From: Arthrobacter sp. 31Y
GTDB lineage: Bacteria > Actinomycetota > Actinomycetes > Actinomycetales > Micrococcaceae
NCBI RefSeq assembly: GCF_000526335.1
Contig: NZ_JAFW01000001.1
Coordinates: 1,364,001 to 1,428,000, forward strand
Direction of reading: 5' to 3'
DNA: 64,000 nt
Position 1 is the first letter of the stretch; each line of letters starts with the position of its first letter. Of the stretch, positions 34,009-42,863 are shown piece after piece. A program made the translations under genes and the position numbers. The notes beneath the pieces were generated by a model that ran no database searches, had not been told where the DNA came from, and saw only the letters and a program-made list of their open reading frames with translations.

Positions 34009-34074
34009 GGAGTTTTTGTACAGCTCATGCCCTTAAGGAGGCTCCTTAGGGGCATGAGCTGTACAAAAACTCAG
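34009..34074. repeat. Long palindrome family A, copy 2
   Basis: Same ends as copy 1 (AGTTTTTGTACAGCT on the left, AGCTGTACAAAAACT on the right) but the inner stem reads CATGCCC/GGGCATG instead of AACGCCC/GGGCGTT, two compensated base-pair changes. It contains the stop codon of the YesL-like gene (34071-34073) and sits behind the MFS start region. Confidence 0.85.
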
Positions 34075-34721
34075 CGATTGGAACGGATTTTGATGGCGGC
34101 AGCGGCCAGGACCAAGGTCCCGGGAACGATCACGAATAATGCCTGCAGCATCCACACGAAGACCACCGCCATGAACACGGCAGCGAGCAGGAGGAGCGAG
34201 CCGGTCCAGTCCCGCAGCGAATCAGCCTTGGCGTGAGAGTAGGCAAGCGCCCACCTTTGCGGGCCGGGGACCTCGGAGGATTGCTGGCCGGCGTCGCCTT
34301 CCCAGTTCACCCCGCCACTCCAGTTGGCAGCGATCCGCAGGAACAAAACCGCCCCTGCCGCGGCCAATATCAGGGTGGCGGGCAAGATCACCGCCCGGCC
34401 GGGCAGTTGACCCACCAGAGCGAGCAACAGGTTCAGGACAATCACGACGGCGGCTACCGCCGTCGTGATTCCCAGCTTCCAACTGCCGGGAAGCGCGCGG
34501 CGGAAATTGCCCCACAGGCTGCGGAGGGAATCATCCCTTCCGCTGAGGTGCCTTTCCAGGTGCGCGACGCCGGCCGCATAGGCAGCCGGCGCCGTCACCA
34601 ACGGGACGGAAAGGAGGAGCACGATGACTCCCGCCAGGATGGTCTCGGCGAAGAGGGCAAAGCGGTTGACCGGAATGCCGGGATTCCCCGAGGACTTGCC
34701 GGTGGCGTTCATAGTGCTCAT
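34071..34721 (-). CDS. DUF624/YesL-like membrane protein
   Basis: 216 residues with five probable membrane helices and the DUF624-like segments LLLSVPLVTAPAAYAAGVAH, SLWGNFRRALPGSWKLG and, near the end, LYSH-type ALAYSHAKADSLRDW. YesL relatives are found with carbohydrate ABC transporters, as here: it follows the two permeases by 13 bp. The function is unknown, possibly an accessory to the transporter. The start is ATG 34721 or ATG 34712; both fit the weak AAGGAA upstream. Confidence 0.75.
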   Translation of the reverse strand: MSTMNATGKSSGNPGIPVNRFALFAETILAGVIVLLLSVPLVTAPAAYAAGVAHLERHLSGRDDSLRSLWGNFRRALPGSWKLGITTAVAAVVIVLNLLLALVGQLPGRAVILPATLILAAAGAVLFLRIAANWSGGVNWEGDAGQQSSEVPGPQRWALAYSHAKADSLRDWTGSLLLLAAVFMAVVFVWMLQALFVIVPGTLVLAAAAIKIRSNR

Positions 34722-34734
34722 TCTCTGTTGTTCC

Positions 34735-35652
34735 TTAGCCCTTGAGGCCTTGCGTGGAGACGCCTTCGACGATGTAGCGCTGGAAGACGAGGAAGAAGAC
34801 CAGAACCGGGAGCAGGGCCAGGACGGACATGGCGATCATGGCTCCGTAGTCCGAGCTCTGGGTCTGGTCAACGAAGAGCCGCAACGCCAGGGGCAGCGGG
34901 TATTTTTCGGGGGTGTTGAGGTAGAGCAGCGGGCCAAGGAAGTCGTTCCAGCTCCAGATGAAGGAGAAGATCGAGGTGGAGATCAGGGCCGGCTTCATGA
35001 GCGGCAGCATGATGGAGCCGAAGATCCTCACGTGCCCTGCGCCGTCGATCCTGGCGGCTTCGTCGAGTTCGGCCGGGAGGCCACGCATGAACTGGACCAT
35101 GAGGAACACGAAGAACGCGTCCGCGGCAAGGAACTTGCCGATCAGCAAGGGCACGTAGGTGTCTACGAGGCCGAGCTGCTGGAACACGATGTACTGCGGG
35201 ATGATCACCACGTGGAACGGCAGGAGCAAGGTGGCGATCATCATGCCGAAGAACAGTCCACGGCCGGGGAAGTTGATCCGGGCGAAGGCGTAGGCGGAGA
35301 TGGACGCTGAAAGGACGGTTCCGACGACGGCACCGACGGCCAGGATCAGGGAGTTGGTGAAGAACGTCAGCGTGGAGACGCCGCCGATCCCTTCCATGGC
35401 CGTGACGAAGTTGTCGAAGCTGAAGTTGTTCGACCATATCGCGTTGTTGGCGCCGCCGATCTCGGAGTTCGGCTTGAAGGATGCGGAGATCATCCAGATG
35501 GCCGGGTAGAGGACCATCGCCACCAGCGCCAAAGCGACGATGTGGAAGATGGTGCTCTTGATCCGCTTGACCGTGGTGGACTCGGACTTCGGGTTATACA
35601 CCGGCGCCGAGGTGGTAGGCGGGGTTTGGGTGGGTGTTGCCATGGTTGTCAT
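34735..35652 (-). CDS. Carbohydrate ABC transporter permease, MalG type (pair 1)
   Basis: 305 residues with six helices. The family EAA loop is DEAARIDGAGHVRIFGSIML near residue 195, and the C-terminal QRYIVEGVSTQGLKG is typical of MalG-like subunits. The start overlaps the stop of the MalF-type gene by 4 nt. It contacts the shared ATPase, which is not encoded in the window. Confidence 0.93.
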   Translation of the reverse strand: MTTMATPTQTPPTTSAPVYNPKSESTTVKRIKSTIFHIVALALVAMVLYPAIWMISASFKPNSEIGGANNAIWSNNFSFDNFVTAMEGIGGVSTLTFFTNSLILAVGAVVGTVLSASISAYAFARINFPGRGLFFGMMIATLLLPFHVVIIPQYIVFQQLGLVDTYVPLLIGKFLAADAFFVFLMVQFMRGLPAELDEAARIDGAGHVRIFGSIMLPLMKPALISTSIFSFIWSWNDFLGPLLYLNTPEKYPLPLALRLFVDQTQSSDYGAMIAMSVLALLPVLVFFLVFQRYIVEGVSTQGLKG

Positions 35653-36602
35653 TTCGAATCACCGCTGTAGTGGACCCAGGACTTGGAAGTCTTGAAGAAG
35701 ATCAGCGTGATGATGCCGACCACGACTACCAGGAGCCAGGCCATGGCCGAGGCGTAGCCCATCCGGAAGTCGCTGAAACCGCGCAAGTACAGGTAGAGGG
35801 TGTAGAAGAGGGTGGATCCGGCAGGGCCGCCTTCACCGTTGGAGATGATGTAGGCCGAAGCGAAGATCTGGAACGCGTGGATGGTTTCCATCAGCAGGTT
35901 GAAGAAGATCACCGGGGAAAGCATGGGCCAGGTGATGTTCAGGAACTTGCGCACCGGGCCGGCGCCGTCCATCGACGCGGCCTCATAGAGGTCCGCGGGG
36001 ATCTGCTTGAGGCCGGCCAGGAAGATCACCATGGGGGCGCCGAACTGCCAGACGGTCAGCAGGATCATCATGGGCATGGTCATGGATGGGTTACCCACCC
36101 AGCCACCAAGGTTGATTCCGAAGAAGGACAGGCCCTGGTCCACGGGGCCCGAGTCACCGAACATCGCCTTCCAGACGATGGCGATGGACACGGAAGCACC
36201 AATCAATGACGGTGCGTAGAAGGCCGAACGGTAGAAACCTTGGCCCTTGCGCTTGCTGTTGAGCAACATGGCAATGGCCAAAGCTGCGGCAAGTTTCAGC
36301 GGAGTACCGAAGATGACGTAGTTCAGGGTCACTCCCACCGACTGCAGGAAACGCTCATCCTGGAAAAGGGTGGTGTAGTTGTCCAAGCCGATCCATTTGG
36401 GAGCTTCGAAGAGGTTGTAGTTGGTGAAGGAGAGGTACAGCGAGGAAATCATCGGGCCCACAGTCAGGGCGATGAATCCCAGCAGCCAGGGCAACAGGAA
36501 CGTGTAGCCGGCGCGGGCATCCGCTCCCCGCCGCCGCGATTTACGCGGCTGCGGGGAAGCGGACGACGACGAGCGCCTGCTCAGGGTTGGGCTTTGAGTC
36601 AC
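35649..36602 (-). CDS. Carbohydrate ABC transporter permease, MalF type (pair 1)
   Basis: 317 residues with an Arg/Ser-rich N-terminus, then six helices. Marker sequences are YTFLLPWLLGFIALTVGPMI, LYEAASMDGAGPVRKFLNIT (EAA loop) and the late-helix MGYASAMAWLLVVVVGIITL. The start is a GTG with a weak ribosome-binding site. It lies 46 bp after the binding-protein gene at 36649-37935 and forms one unit with it. Confidence 0.92.
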   Translation of the reverse strand: MTQSPTLSRRSSSSASPQPRKSRRRGADARAGYTFLLPWLLGFIALTVGPMISSLYLSFTNYNLFEAPKWIGLDNYTTLFQDERFLQSVGVTLNYVIFGTPLKLAAALAIAMLLNSKRKGQGFYRSAFYAPSLIGASVSIAIVWKAMFGDSGPVDQGLSFFGINLGGWVGNPSMTMPMMILLTVWQFGAPMVIFLAGLKQIPADLYEAASMDGAGPVRKFLNITWPMLSPVIFFNLLMETIHAFQIFASAYIISNGEGGPAGSTLFYTLYLYLRGFSDFRMGYASAMAWLLVVVVGIITLIFFKTSKSWVHYSGDSK

Positions 36603-36648
36603 TAGATCAGTCCGTCAGTCGGGAAAACCGGAATCAGGCGCATCCTGA

Positions 36649-37935
36649 TCAGGCGTTCTGCTTGATGAGGTCTTCGGCTTCCTTGAACCATGCATCTGCT
36701 GCGCCGTCCAGGGTCAACTTGCCGTAATTGAGTTCGGAACTTACCCGCTTGAAGGAGGCTTCAAGCGTGCCGAAACCGACGATGGGGGGCTCGGGGGCGT
36801 CCTTGAGGTACTTCTCGATGGACTTCTCGTAATCCACCACGAGCTTGTCAGTACCTTCGAAGGTGGTGCCGTCGCGCTGGGTCTTCGACGCCGGGACACC
36901 GCGGGAGGTCTTGAAGATCTGGCCCACCTCGGGATCGTTGACCATGAAGTCGATGAAGCGGGCAGCAGCGTCCTTGTACTTGGTCTTGGCGCTGGCCACC
37001 ATGAGCATGGAGGGCTTGAGGAAGAGACCCAGATTGTCCGGATCGTCGGAGGGAACCGGCACCAGTTTCATTTCCTTGGCGCCGCTGTCTCCAAGGTAGC
37101 CGGCCATGAAGTTATCCCAGGTGACTTCGCTTGCAGTGACGTTGGATCCCATGGCGGACTTGGGGGCGAGCTGGGTGACCCGCTCTTCAGGAACGAGCGC
37201 AGGGGTGCCGCGAAGCTCAGCGGTGGTGTTCCACCACTTCTTGAGATCGTCCTTGGTGAAGCCAAGCTTGCCGTCATCGGTGAAGGCCTGGATATTGTTC
37301 TGGCGCAGCCAAATGTTGAACATCCACCACACACCGGTGTAGTCGGTGCCGCCGTACAAGGCTCCGTTGCCCTTCTGTCCAACCTCCGACATGAAGGCGT
37401 TGAACTCTTTGTAGGTCCACTGGCCATCAGGCTCGGCAACGCCCAGGCTCTGGAGCTTGGCGGGATCGTAGTACACCGCGAAGGCGTTGGTGCTGGTGGG
37501 AATGCCGTAGGTCTTGCCGCGGATCTGCCCCGAGGGGAGGAGCGACTTGTCGAAGGCGTCGGTGTTAATTTTCACCGTGCTGAGGTCAAGGAGTTGGTTC
37601 CGCTGGCCGTAGTCACGAAGGTAGGAAAGGTCCCACTGCATAACGTCCGGCAACCCGCCGCCTGCGGCTTCGGTGGCGCGCTTCTGCCAGTACCCGGCGA
37701 AGTCGGTGAAGTTGCCGTTGACCTTGATGTCCGGGTTTTTGGACTCGAACAGGGCAATCGCCTTGCGGGTACGTTCTGCCCGGTCATCGTTGCCCCACCA
37801 GGTGTAGTTGATGGTGACGGGGTTCTCCGCGGAGCCCGCCTGCCCTGCGGTCGAGGACTGACCACAAGCGGCCAGGAACGCGGCCGACGCAGTGCCCAAA
37901 GCCACCGTACCCAGGAATTTCCTTCTATCAATCAT
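36649..37935 (-). CDS. ABC transporter sugar-binding lipoprotein, Tat-type signal (pair 1)
   Basis: 428 residues from ATG 37935, with AAGGAGG 5 nt upstream; an upstream ATG adds 9 residues without benefit. The signal DRRKFLGTVALGTASAAFLA then AC combines a twin-arginine motif with a lipobox. The mature protein starts with TINYTWWGNDDRAERTRKAI. It is more distant from the other two binding proteins in the locus than they are from each other. First gene of binding protein - MalF - MalG - YesL, divergent from GH42. Confidence 0.92.
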   Translation of the reverse strand: MIDRRKFLGTVALGTASAAFLAACGQSSTAGQAGSAENPVTINYTWWGNDDRAERTRKAIALFESKNPDIKVNGNFTDFAGYWQKRATEAAGGGLPDVMQWDLSYLRDYGQRNQLLDLSTVKINTDAFDKSLLPSGQIRGKTYGIPTSTNAFAVYYDPAKLQSLGVAEPDGQWTYKEFNAFMSEVGQKGNGALYGGTDYTGVWWMFNIWLRQNNIQAFTDDGKLGFTKDDLKKWWNTTAELRGTPALVPEERVTQLAPKSAMGSNVTASEVTWDNFMAGYLGDSGAKEMKLVPVPSDDPDNLGLFLKPSMLMVASAKTKYKDAAARFIDFMVNDPEVGQIFKTSRGVPASKTQRDGTTFEGTDKLVVDYEKSIEKYLKDAPEPPIVGFGTLEASFKRVSSELNYGKLTLDGAADAWFKEAEDLIKQNA

Positions 37936-38044
37936 GAGAGCCTCCTTGCTCAGTTGGTGCAAGCTTCCAAGTTCTCTACAACGTGGCAGTGATCTCGCTT
38001 ACACTCGTTCTGAATCGATACAATATCCCTAATCGGGGATCTGG

Positions 38045-38058
38045 GCAAGCGTTTTCCA
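38045..38058. promoter_or_regulatory. LacI-type operator upstream of GH42
   Basis: GCAAGCGTTTTCCA matches one half and the centre of the locus consensus. It lies 75 bp before the GH42 start in the divergent region between the binding-protein gene and GH42. Upstream CTTACA and TACAAT-like elements (37996-38020) could be the GH42 promoter. Confidence 0.55.
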
Positions 38059-38132
38059 AAGATCTTGCTTTCACCGATACGCTGCACTCATACCCTCAGT
38101 ACCAGCACGGCCAACCTGACGAAGGAGTCCTC

Positions 38133-40172
38133 TTGACCTCCCCCGAAAATCCGAACCGTCCATCCGTCTGGACCGGCATCGACGGTCTCGCCTACGGCGG
38201 CGACTACAACCCTGAGCAATGGCCGGAAGCCATCCGGCTAGAAGACATCGAGCTCATGAAGGAAGCCGGAGTCAACTTTCTTAGCGTCGGCATCTTCTCC
38301 TGGGGACTCCTGGAACCCACCGAAGGGAACTACGATTTCGGCTGGTTGGACGATGTGATGGACAACTTGGACGGGGCCGGAATCAAGGTGGCTCTGGCAA
38401 CCGCAACTGCCTCTCCCCCGGCCTGGCTGGCCCGCAAATATCCCGAGATCCTGCCCGTCACTGCGGAAGGAGTCCGGCTGGAACGGGGTTCGCGACGCCA
38501 CTACACGCCGTCGTCGTCCGTGTACCGCAGGTACGCCACCGCCATGACCCGCGTGATCGCCGAACGCTATAAAAACCACCCGGCCCTGGCTCTCTGGCAC
38601 GTGGACAACGAACTTGGCTGCCACGTTGGTGAGTTCCACGGCGAGGAGGACGCCGCCGCTTTCCGGGCATGGCTGGAACGGCGATACGGTTCCATCGAGG
38701 CCCTCAACGAGGCCTGGGGAACGGCGTTTTGGTCGCAGCACTACGCTTCCTTCGCGGAAATCATTCCGCCGGGCGCCGCGCCCACCACGCTGAACCCCGG
38801 GCAGCAGCTGGACTTTGCGCGCTTCAATTCCTGGGCATTCATTGACTATTACCGCGAACTGCTGGCCGTGATCCGCGAAGTCACCCCCAACGTCCCGGCA
38901 ACCACCAACTTCATGGTTTCAAGCGCCACCAAGGCCCTGGACTACTTCGATTGGTCCAAGGACATGGACGTGATCGCCAACGATCACTACCTAGTGGCGG
39001 CGGACCCGGAACGGGACATCGAGCTCGCGTTCAGCGCGGACCTGACCCGCGGCGTTGCAGGCGGTGAGCCGTGGATCCTCATGGAACACTCGACGTCGGC
39101 AGTCAACTGGCAGCCGCACAACCAACCCAAAATGCCCGGCGAAATGCTCCGGAACTCACTGACGCAGGTGGCCCGCGGTGCCGACGCCGTCATGTTCTTC
39201 CAGTGGCGGCAGAGCAAGGCCGGCTCCGAGAAGTTCCACTCCGCCATGGTTCCCCACGGTGGTCGCGATACACAGGTGTGGCGCAACGTGGTGGACCTCG
39301 GCGACGCGCTGTCCAGACTGGAACCCATCAAGGGCTCCAGGGTGGAATCCCGCGTTGCCATCGTGTTCGATTACGAGGCCTGGTGGGCTTCGGAACTGGA
39401 TTCCCACCCGAACAACTCGTTGAAATACCTCGATACGATGCGGGCTTTCCACCGCTCGCTGTATCTACGCGGCATCACCGCGGACTTCGTGCACCCATCC
39501 TCGAATCTCTCCGGATATGACCTCATCCTGGTGTGTACTTTGTACGCCGTCACGGACGCAGCGGCTGCCTCGATTACTGCCGCAGCGGCGGCCGGTGCCA
39601 CGGTGCTCATCAGTTACTTCAGTGGCATTGTTGACGAAAAGGATCACGTCCGCCTGGGCGGCTACCCGGGCGCATTCCGCGAACTGCTGGGCATTCGGAG
39701 CGAGGAATTCCACCCGCTCTTCCCAGGCACGTCGGTCACATTGAGCGACGGAACAGTATTTGAACCCGGAACACTGGGATCCGTATGGAGCGAGCACGTG
39801 CACGCTACCGGGGATTCCACGGAGGTCCTGGCAACCTTCACGGACTACCCGCTGGGCGACGTCCCGGCCCTGACCCGGCGCAGCGTCGGCAGCGGTTCGG
39901 CCTGGTACCTCGCCACACTTCCGGACGCCGACGGCATCGATGCACTGACCGCCCGGCTCGTGGACGAAGCAGGGGTGACGGCCGTAACCGAGGCAACTTC
40001 CGGCGTCGAACTTGTCCGGCGGCGAGCCGCTGACGGCCGCAGCTTCCTGTTCGCCATCAACCACAGCCGGGCAGACGTTACGGTGAAGGCCGACGGCGGT
40101 GAACTGCTCAGCGGCGCACGCTTCACTGGCGTTGTACCCGCCGGAGCCGTGGCCGTCATCGCGGAAGACTGA
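38133..40172 (+). CDS. Beta-galactosidase, glycoside hydrolase family 42
   Basis: 679 residues from a TTG at 38133 preceded by GAAGGAG at 6 nt; the frame runs 50 codons further upstream without family similarity. The start LAYGGDYNPEQWPEAIRLED is the GH42 signature. The acid/base Glu is in ALWHVDNELGCH near residue 160 and the nucleophile Glu in WILMEHSTSAVNW near 317. The trimerisation and C-terminal beta domains follow to the end. No signal peptide, so it acts on imported galactosides. Palindrome B1 begins at its stop codon. Confidence 0.93.
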   Translation: MTSPENPNRPSVWTGIDGLAYGGDYNPEQWPEAIRLEDIELMKEAGVNFLSVGIFSWGLLEPTEGNYDFGWLDDVMDNLDGAGIKVALATATASPPAWLARKYPEILPVTAEGVRLERGSRRHYTPSSSVYRRYATAMTRVIAERYKNHPALALWHVDNELGCHVGEFHGEEDAAAFRAWLERRYGSIEALNEAWGTAFWSQHYASFAEIIPPGAAPTTLNPGQQLDFARFNSWAFIDYYRELLAVIREVTPNVPATTNFMVSSATKALDYFDWSKDMDVIANDHYLVAADPERDIELAFSADLTRGVAGGEPWILMEHSTSAVNWQPHNQPKMPGEMLRNSLTQVARGADAVMFFQWRQSKAGSEKFHSAMVPHGGRDTQVWRNVVDLGDALSRLEPIKGSRVESRVAIVFDYEAWWASELDSHPNNSLKYLDTMRAFHRSLYLRGITADFVHPSSNLSGYDLILVCTLYAVTDAAAASITAAAAAGATVLISYFSGIVDEKDHVRLGGYPGAFRELLGIRSEEFHPLFPGTSVTLSDGTVFEPGTLGSVWSEHVHATGDSTEVLATFTDYPLGDVPALTRRSVGSGSAWYLATLPDADGIDALTARLVDEAGVTAVTEATSGVELVRRRAADGRSFLFAINHSRADVTVKADGGELLSGARFTGVVPAGAVAVIAED

Positions 40173-40239
40173 CCCAAGTAGGCAACAGCACATGTCGCAA
40201 TGGGCCCCCAATGCGACATGTGCTGTCACCCAGTTGGGT
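40172..40239. repeat. 68-bp palindrome family B, copy 1
   Basis: Begins ACCCAAGTAGGCAACAGC and ends GCTGTCACCCAGTTGGGT; the inner arms are ACATGTCGCA and TGCGACATGT. The first base is the last base of the GH42 stop. Copies 2 and 3 (48696, 58101) have the same length and ends. Confidence 0.85.
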
Positions 40240-40248
40240 GGGCACACG

Positions 40249-40297
40249 AAAAACCGCGCCCCGGTTGATCCTGACGGACCAATCCGGGGCGCGGTTT
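40249..40297. terminator. Bidirectional terminator between GH42 and binding protein 3
   Basis: GAAAAACCGCGCCCCGG (40248-40264) pairs with CCGGGGCGCGGTTTC (40284-40298 region). The stem has about 14 bp of mostly G-C pairs, with A and T runs at the outer ends. It serves both convergent genes. Confidence 0.85.
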
Positions 40298-40311
40298 CTG
40301 CTGTGAAAAAG

Positions 40312-41688
40312 CTAGCTGATGGCGGATTTCATTTCATCCACGGCCTTCTTGCCGGCTTCCTCTGTGGAGAGCCTGTCGAACAGGACCTCTGAGGTGTAAC
40401 GCTTCACAATTTCCTGGATGGCACCGGCACCCTTCGGCGGTGCGGCCGGAGCGTCCCCAAGTTCTTCCTTGATGCCGGCGATGAAGTCGACTACCTTCAC
40501 ATCTGCCTTGGCGAGCTTGGGAGCGATAGCATCGCGGACTTCGGAGTTCGGGTAAACGCCGCGGTCTGCCAGGAGCGCCTCGCCAGCCTTGACGTTATTG
40601 GTCAGGAAGTCGATGAACTTAGCCGTCTCTTCAGGGTGCTTGGTGCGCGAGGACGCGGACCAGAACTGGGAGGCCTTGTACCAAAGCTTGGCGTCATCGG
40701 CCTTGCCCGTCTTGGACGGGAAACGAAGGATCTGCAGTTCCCCGCCGGCAGCCTTTTCCAGGGCCGGAAGCTGGTTGGACCACCAGAAGGCCAGACCGTT
40801 CTTGCCGGTTGCCAGGCCACTCTGATCAAGCGGGGCCGCCTCAGCTTCCACAACTTCCGATGCGGACGGGACAGACTTCTTTTCGCTGAGTTGCTTCAGG
40901 AAAGCCCACCACTCGGCGATGTCCGAGGGCTCGAATCCCAGCTTGCCGTCCTGGGTGTAGAGGGACTTTCCGTTCTGGCGCAGCCACACGCCCAGCGAGG
41001 CCTCATCAGTGCCGTAGGCAGCCGCGCCGTAAGTTCCCTTGGGCGACTTGGCGGTGATCTCGGCGGAGATCCGTTCAAAGTCTTCCCACGTCCAGGTCTT
41101 GTCGTCAGGGATCGCGACGCCGGCGGCCTGGAAGACTGCCGGGTTGGCCAGGATGGTGGCTGCATTGATGCCTGCGGCGATGCCCGTCAGCCCCTTCTCA
41201 CCCTTACCTGCATCCAAGGCGGCGGCATCCAGCTTGGAGGTGTCGATGTCGTACTTGGAGAGGTCCAGCAACGCGCCGCGGGTGGAGTACTCGGTGATGT
41301 ACTTCTCGTCCATCTGGATGATGTCCGGAGCATCGTTGGCGGCAACCTGGGTGGCCAGCTTGTCCCAGTAGCCACTCCAGTCGCCGTACTCAGGCTTGAT
41401 CTTGATGTTGGGGTTCTCGGCTTCGAAGGCTGCGATGGCAGCCTGTGTTACCTGGGCGCGCTTGTCGCCGCCCCACCAGGCGAAGCGAAGCTCCACTTTT
41501 CCGTCGGCGCTCTTGGCCTCGGATCCTCCGCCGCCACCGCAGGCGGTGAGGGCGAGGACGGCGGCAGCTGTAGCCGCGACGAGGGCTGATGCCCGGAGCT
41601 TGCGCTTGGAGCGCTTGGCCTGGGAACCTAAGGCGCCTGCCGTTGTTGTTGCGGGGGCGACTGCTTCACCCTTTGGATGTACCGGCAC
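40312..41688 (-). CDS. ABC transporter sugar-binding lipoprotein (binding protein 3)
   Basis: 458 residues from a GTG at 41688 preceded by GGAG. A long basic N-terminus (AKRSKRKLRASALVAATAAA) leads to the lipobox LTACGGGGG. The mature part has LRFAWWGGDKRAQVTQ and EYGDWSGYWDKLATQVAAND. It is a close paralogue of the orphan at 31256-32551. It follows the MalF/MalG pair at 41931-43800 on the same strand but behind a terminator and its own operator, so it is separately transcribed. Confidence 0.92.
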   Translation of the reverse strand: MPVHPKGEAVAPATTTAGALGSQAKRSKRKLRASALVAATAAAVLALTACGGGGGSEAKSADGKVELRFAWWGGDKRAQVTQAAIAAFEAENPNIKIKPEYGDWSGYWDKLATQVAANDAPDIIQMDEKYITEYSTRGALLDLSKYDIDTSKLDAAALDAGKGEKGLTGIAAGINAATILANPAVFQAAGVAIPDDKTWTWEDFERISAEITAKSPKGTYGAAAYGTDEASLGVWLRQNGKSLYTQDGKLGFEPSDIAEWWAFLKQLSEKKSVPSASEVVEAEAAPLDQSGLATGKNGLAFWWSNQLPALEKAAGGELQILRFPSKTGKADDAKLWYKASQFWSASSRTKHPEETAKFIDFLTNNVKAGEALLADRGVYPNSEVRDAIAPKLAKADVKVVDFIAGIKEELGDAPAAPPKGAGAIQEIVKRYTSEVLFDRLSTEEAGKKAVDEMKSAIS

Positions 41689-41723
41689 TGATGTCTCCGA
41701 TCTTCATTGATCCTGATGCGATG

Positions 41724-41741
41724 TGAGAAAGCGTTTTCTTA
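41724..41741. promoter_or_regulatory. LacI-type operator upstream of binding protein 3
   Basis: TGAGAAAGCGTTTTCTTA differs by one base from the perfect site at 54766. It lies 36 bp before the start codon. Confidence 0.8.
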
Positions 41742-41752
41742 CTGATAATTAT

Positions 41753-41800
41753 GATACAAGTCACATTCTTGTATTACAAGATGCCGACTTGTATTACTTG
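41753..41800. promoter_or_regulatory. Cluster of CTTGTATTAC-like boxes
   Basis: GATACAAGTC (41753-41762, reverse orientation), the palindrome CTTGTATTACAAG (41768-41780) and GACTTGTATTACTTG (41786-41800) are three related boxes upstream of binding protein 3. They may be sites for a second regulator or include a -35 element. No match to a known operator is claimed. Confidence 0.45.
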
Positions 41801-41808
41801 TCCGGGGG

Positions 41809-41887
41809 GCCCGACGGCGGTACTCACCGAATAGCGCTACTCCCCGCAAGAGGGGGCGGCAGGCGCCCGACGGCGGTACTCACCGAA
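41809..41887. repeat. Pair of 23-bp direct repeats between permease and binding-protein genes
   Basis: The 23 bases at 41809-41831, whose core is GACGGCGGTACTCACCGAA, recur exactly at 41865-41887, 56 bp apart. GC-rich sequence separates them. The second copy runs into the terminator hairpin. A short local duplication is the simplest explanation. Confidence 0.85.
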
Positions 41888-41911
41888 AAGGGGGCGGCGG
41901 GCGCCGCCCCC
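41886..41911 (-). terminator. Intrinsic terminator after the MalG-type gene (pair 2)
   Basis: GGGGGCGGC (41890-41898) and GCCGCCCCC (41903-41911) form a perfect 9-bp G-C stem with a 4-base loop, followed on the minus strand by TTTT. It lies 20 bp after the permease stop. Confidence 0.88.
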
Positions 41912-41930
41912 TTCCGGCGGAACGATCGGT

Positions 41931-42863
41931 TTACTTGATGCCCGTGGTGGCGATGCCCTTGATGAGGAATCGCTGGCCGAACAGGAACACCAGGAACACC
42001 GGGAGCAGGGACACGATGGACATTGCGAAGAGCGATCCCCAGCTGGTTGCCGACTGCGAGTCAACGAAGGCGCGAAGGGCTACCGGCACAGTGAACATAT
42101 CCGGGTCCGTGAGGTAAATAAGTGCGCCGAAGAAGTCGTTCCAGGTCCAGATGAACGTGAAGATGGTGGTGGTGGCCAGGGCCGGGACCATCAGGGGCAG
42201 GATCACGCGGAGGAAGATCCTGGGGTGGCCGGCGCCGTCGATTCGTGCGGCCTCATCGAGGTCCTTGGGAATGCCTCGGATGAACTGGACCATGAGGAAC
42301 ACGAAGAACGCGTCCGTGGCCAGGAGCTTGGGCACAATCAGCGGCCAGAAGGTGTTCACCCAGCCGATCTGGGAGAACAGGATGTACTGGGGCACGATCA
42401 CCACGTGGAACGGCAGCATGATGGTCAGCAGCATGATGCCGAAGAAGATCTTCTTGCCGCTGAACTGCAGGCGGGCGAAGGCGTAAGCGGCCATGGAGCA
42501 GGAGATCAGGTTACCCAGGATGGAGCCCAGGACCACGATCGCGGAGTTGATCATGTAGTGCCCGAACGGATGCGTCAGGGCAGACCAGCCATCGGTGTAG
42601 TTGCTCATCTCCAGGCTTTCCAGCCAGAGGCCGGGTTCGCGGAAGATGAGATCGTTGGGCCGCAGGGAGGAAACCACCATCCACAGCAGCGGGTAGATCA
42701 TCACCGCGCCCACAATGATCAGGATGGCGTGCTTGACCAGGCCCTTGATACGGGCGCTGCGGCTGAAGGCCAGGCTGCCTGGGGATTCGCGGCGGCGCGG
42801 GCTCTTGCCTTCCTTGCCTGAGGAGGAACGGGACGCGGCGGGGAGGGTCTGGAGTTTAGTCAT
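41931..42863 (-). CDS. Carbohydrate ABC transporter permease, MalG type (pair 2)
   Basis: 310 residues from ATG 42863, which overlaps the MalF-type gene by 8 nt (ATGACTAA). The EAA loop is LDEAARIDGAGHPRIFLRVI, and the C-terminus QRFLIKGIATTGIK matches the MalG group. A basic, Ser-rich N-terminal 40 residues precede the first helix. It is paralogous to the 34735-35652 permease. Confidence 0.93.
   Translation of the reverse strand: MTKLQTLPAASRSSSGKEGKSPRRRESPGSLAFSRSARIKGLVKHAILIIVGAVMIYPLLWMVVSSLRPNDLIFREPGLWLESLEMSNYTDGWSALTHPFGHYMINSAIVVLGSILGNLISCSMAAYAFARLQFSGKKIFFGIMLLTIMLPFHVVIVPQYILFSQIGWVNTFWPLIVPKLLATDAFFVFLMVQFIRGIPKDLDEAARIDGAGHPRIFLRVILPLMVPALATTTIFTFIWTWNDFFGALIYLTDPDMFTVPVALRAFVDSQSATSWGSLFAMSIVSLLPVFLVFLFGQRFLIKGIATTGIK

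Noticed and set aside
34009..34074. A2 palindrome as an insertion-sequence end
   Set aside because: No transposase, no second end nearby and no flanking target duplication; the three copies are only 66 bp each.
32569..34236. Plus-strand open frame of 555 codons opposite the MFS and YesL-like genes
   Set aside because: It covers two genes and the A2 palindrome, and its translation is Gln/His/Arg-rich without family motifs; a shadow of the minus-strand genes.
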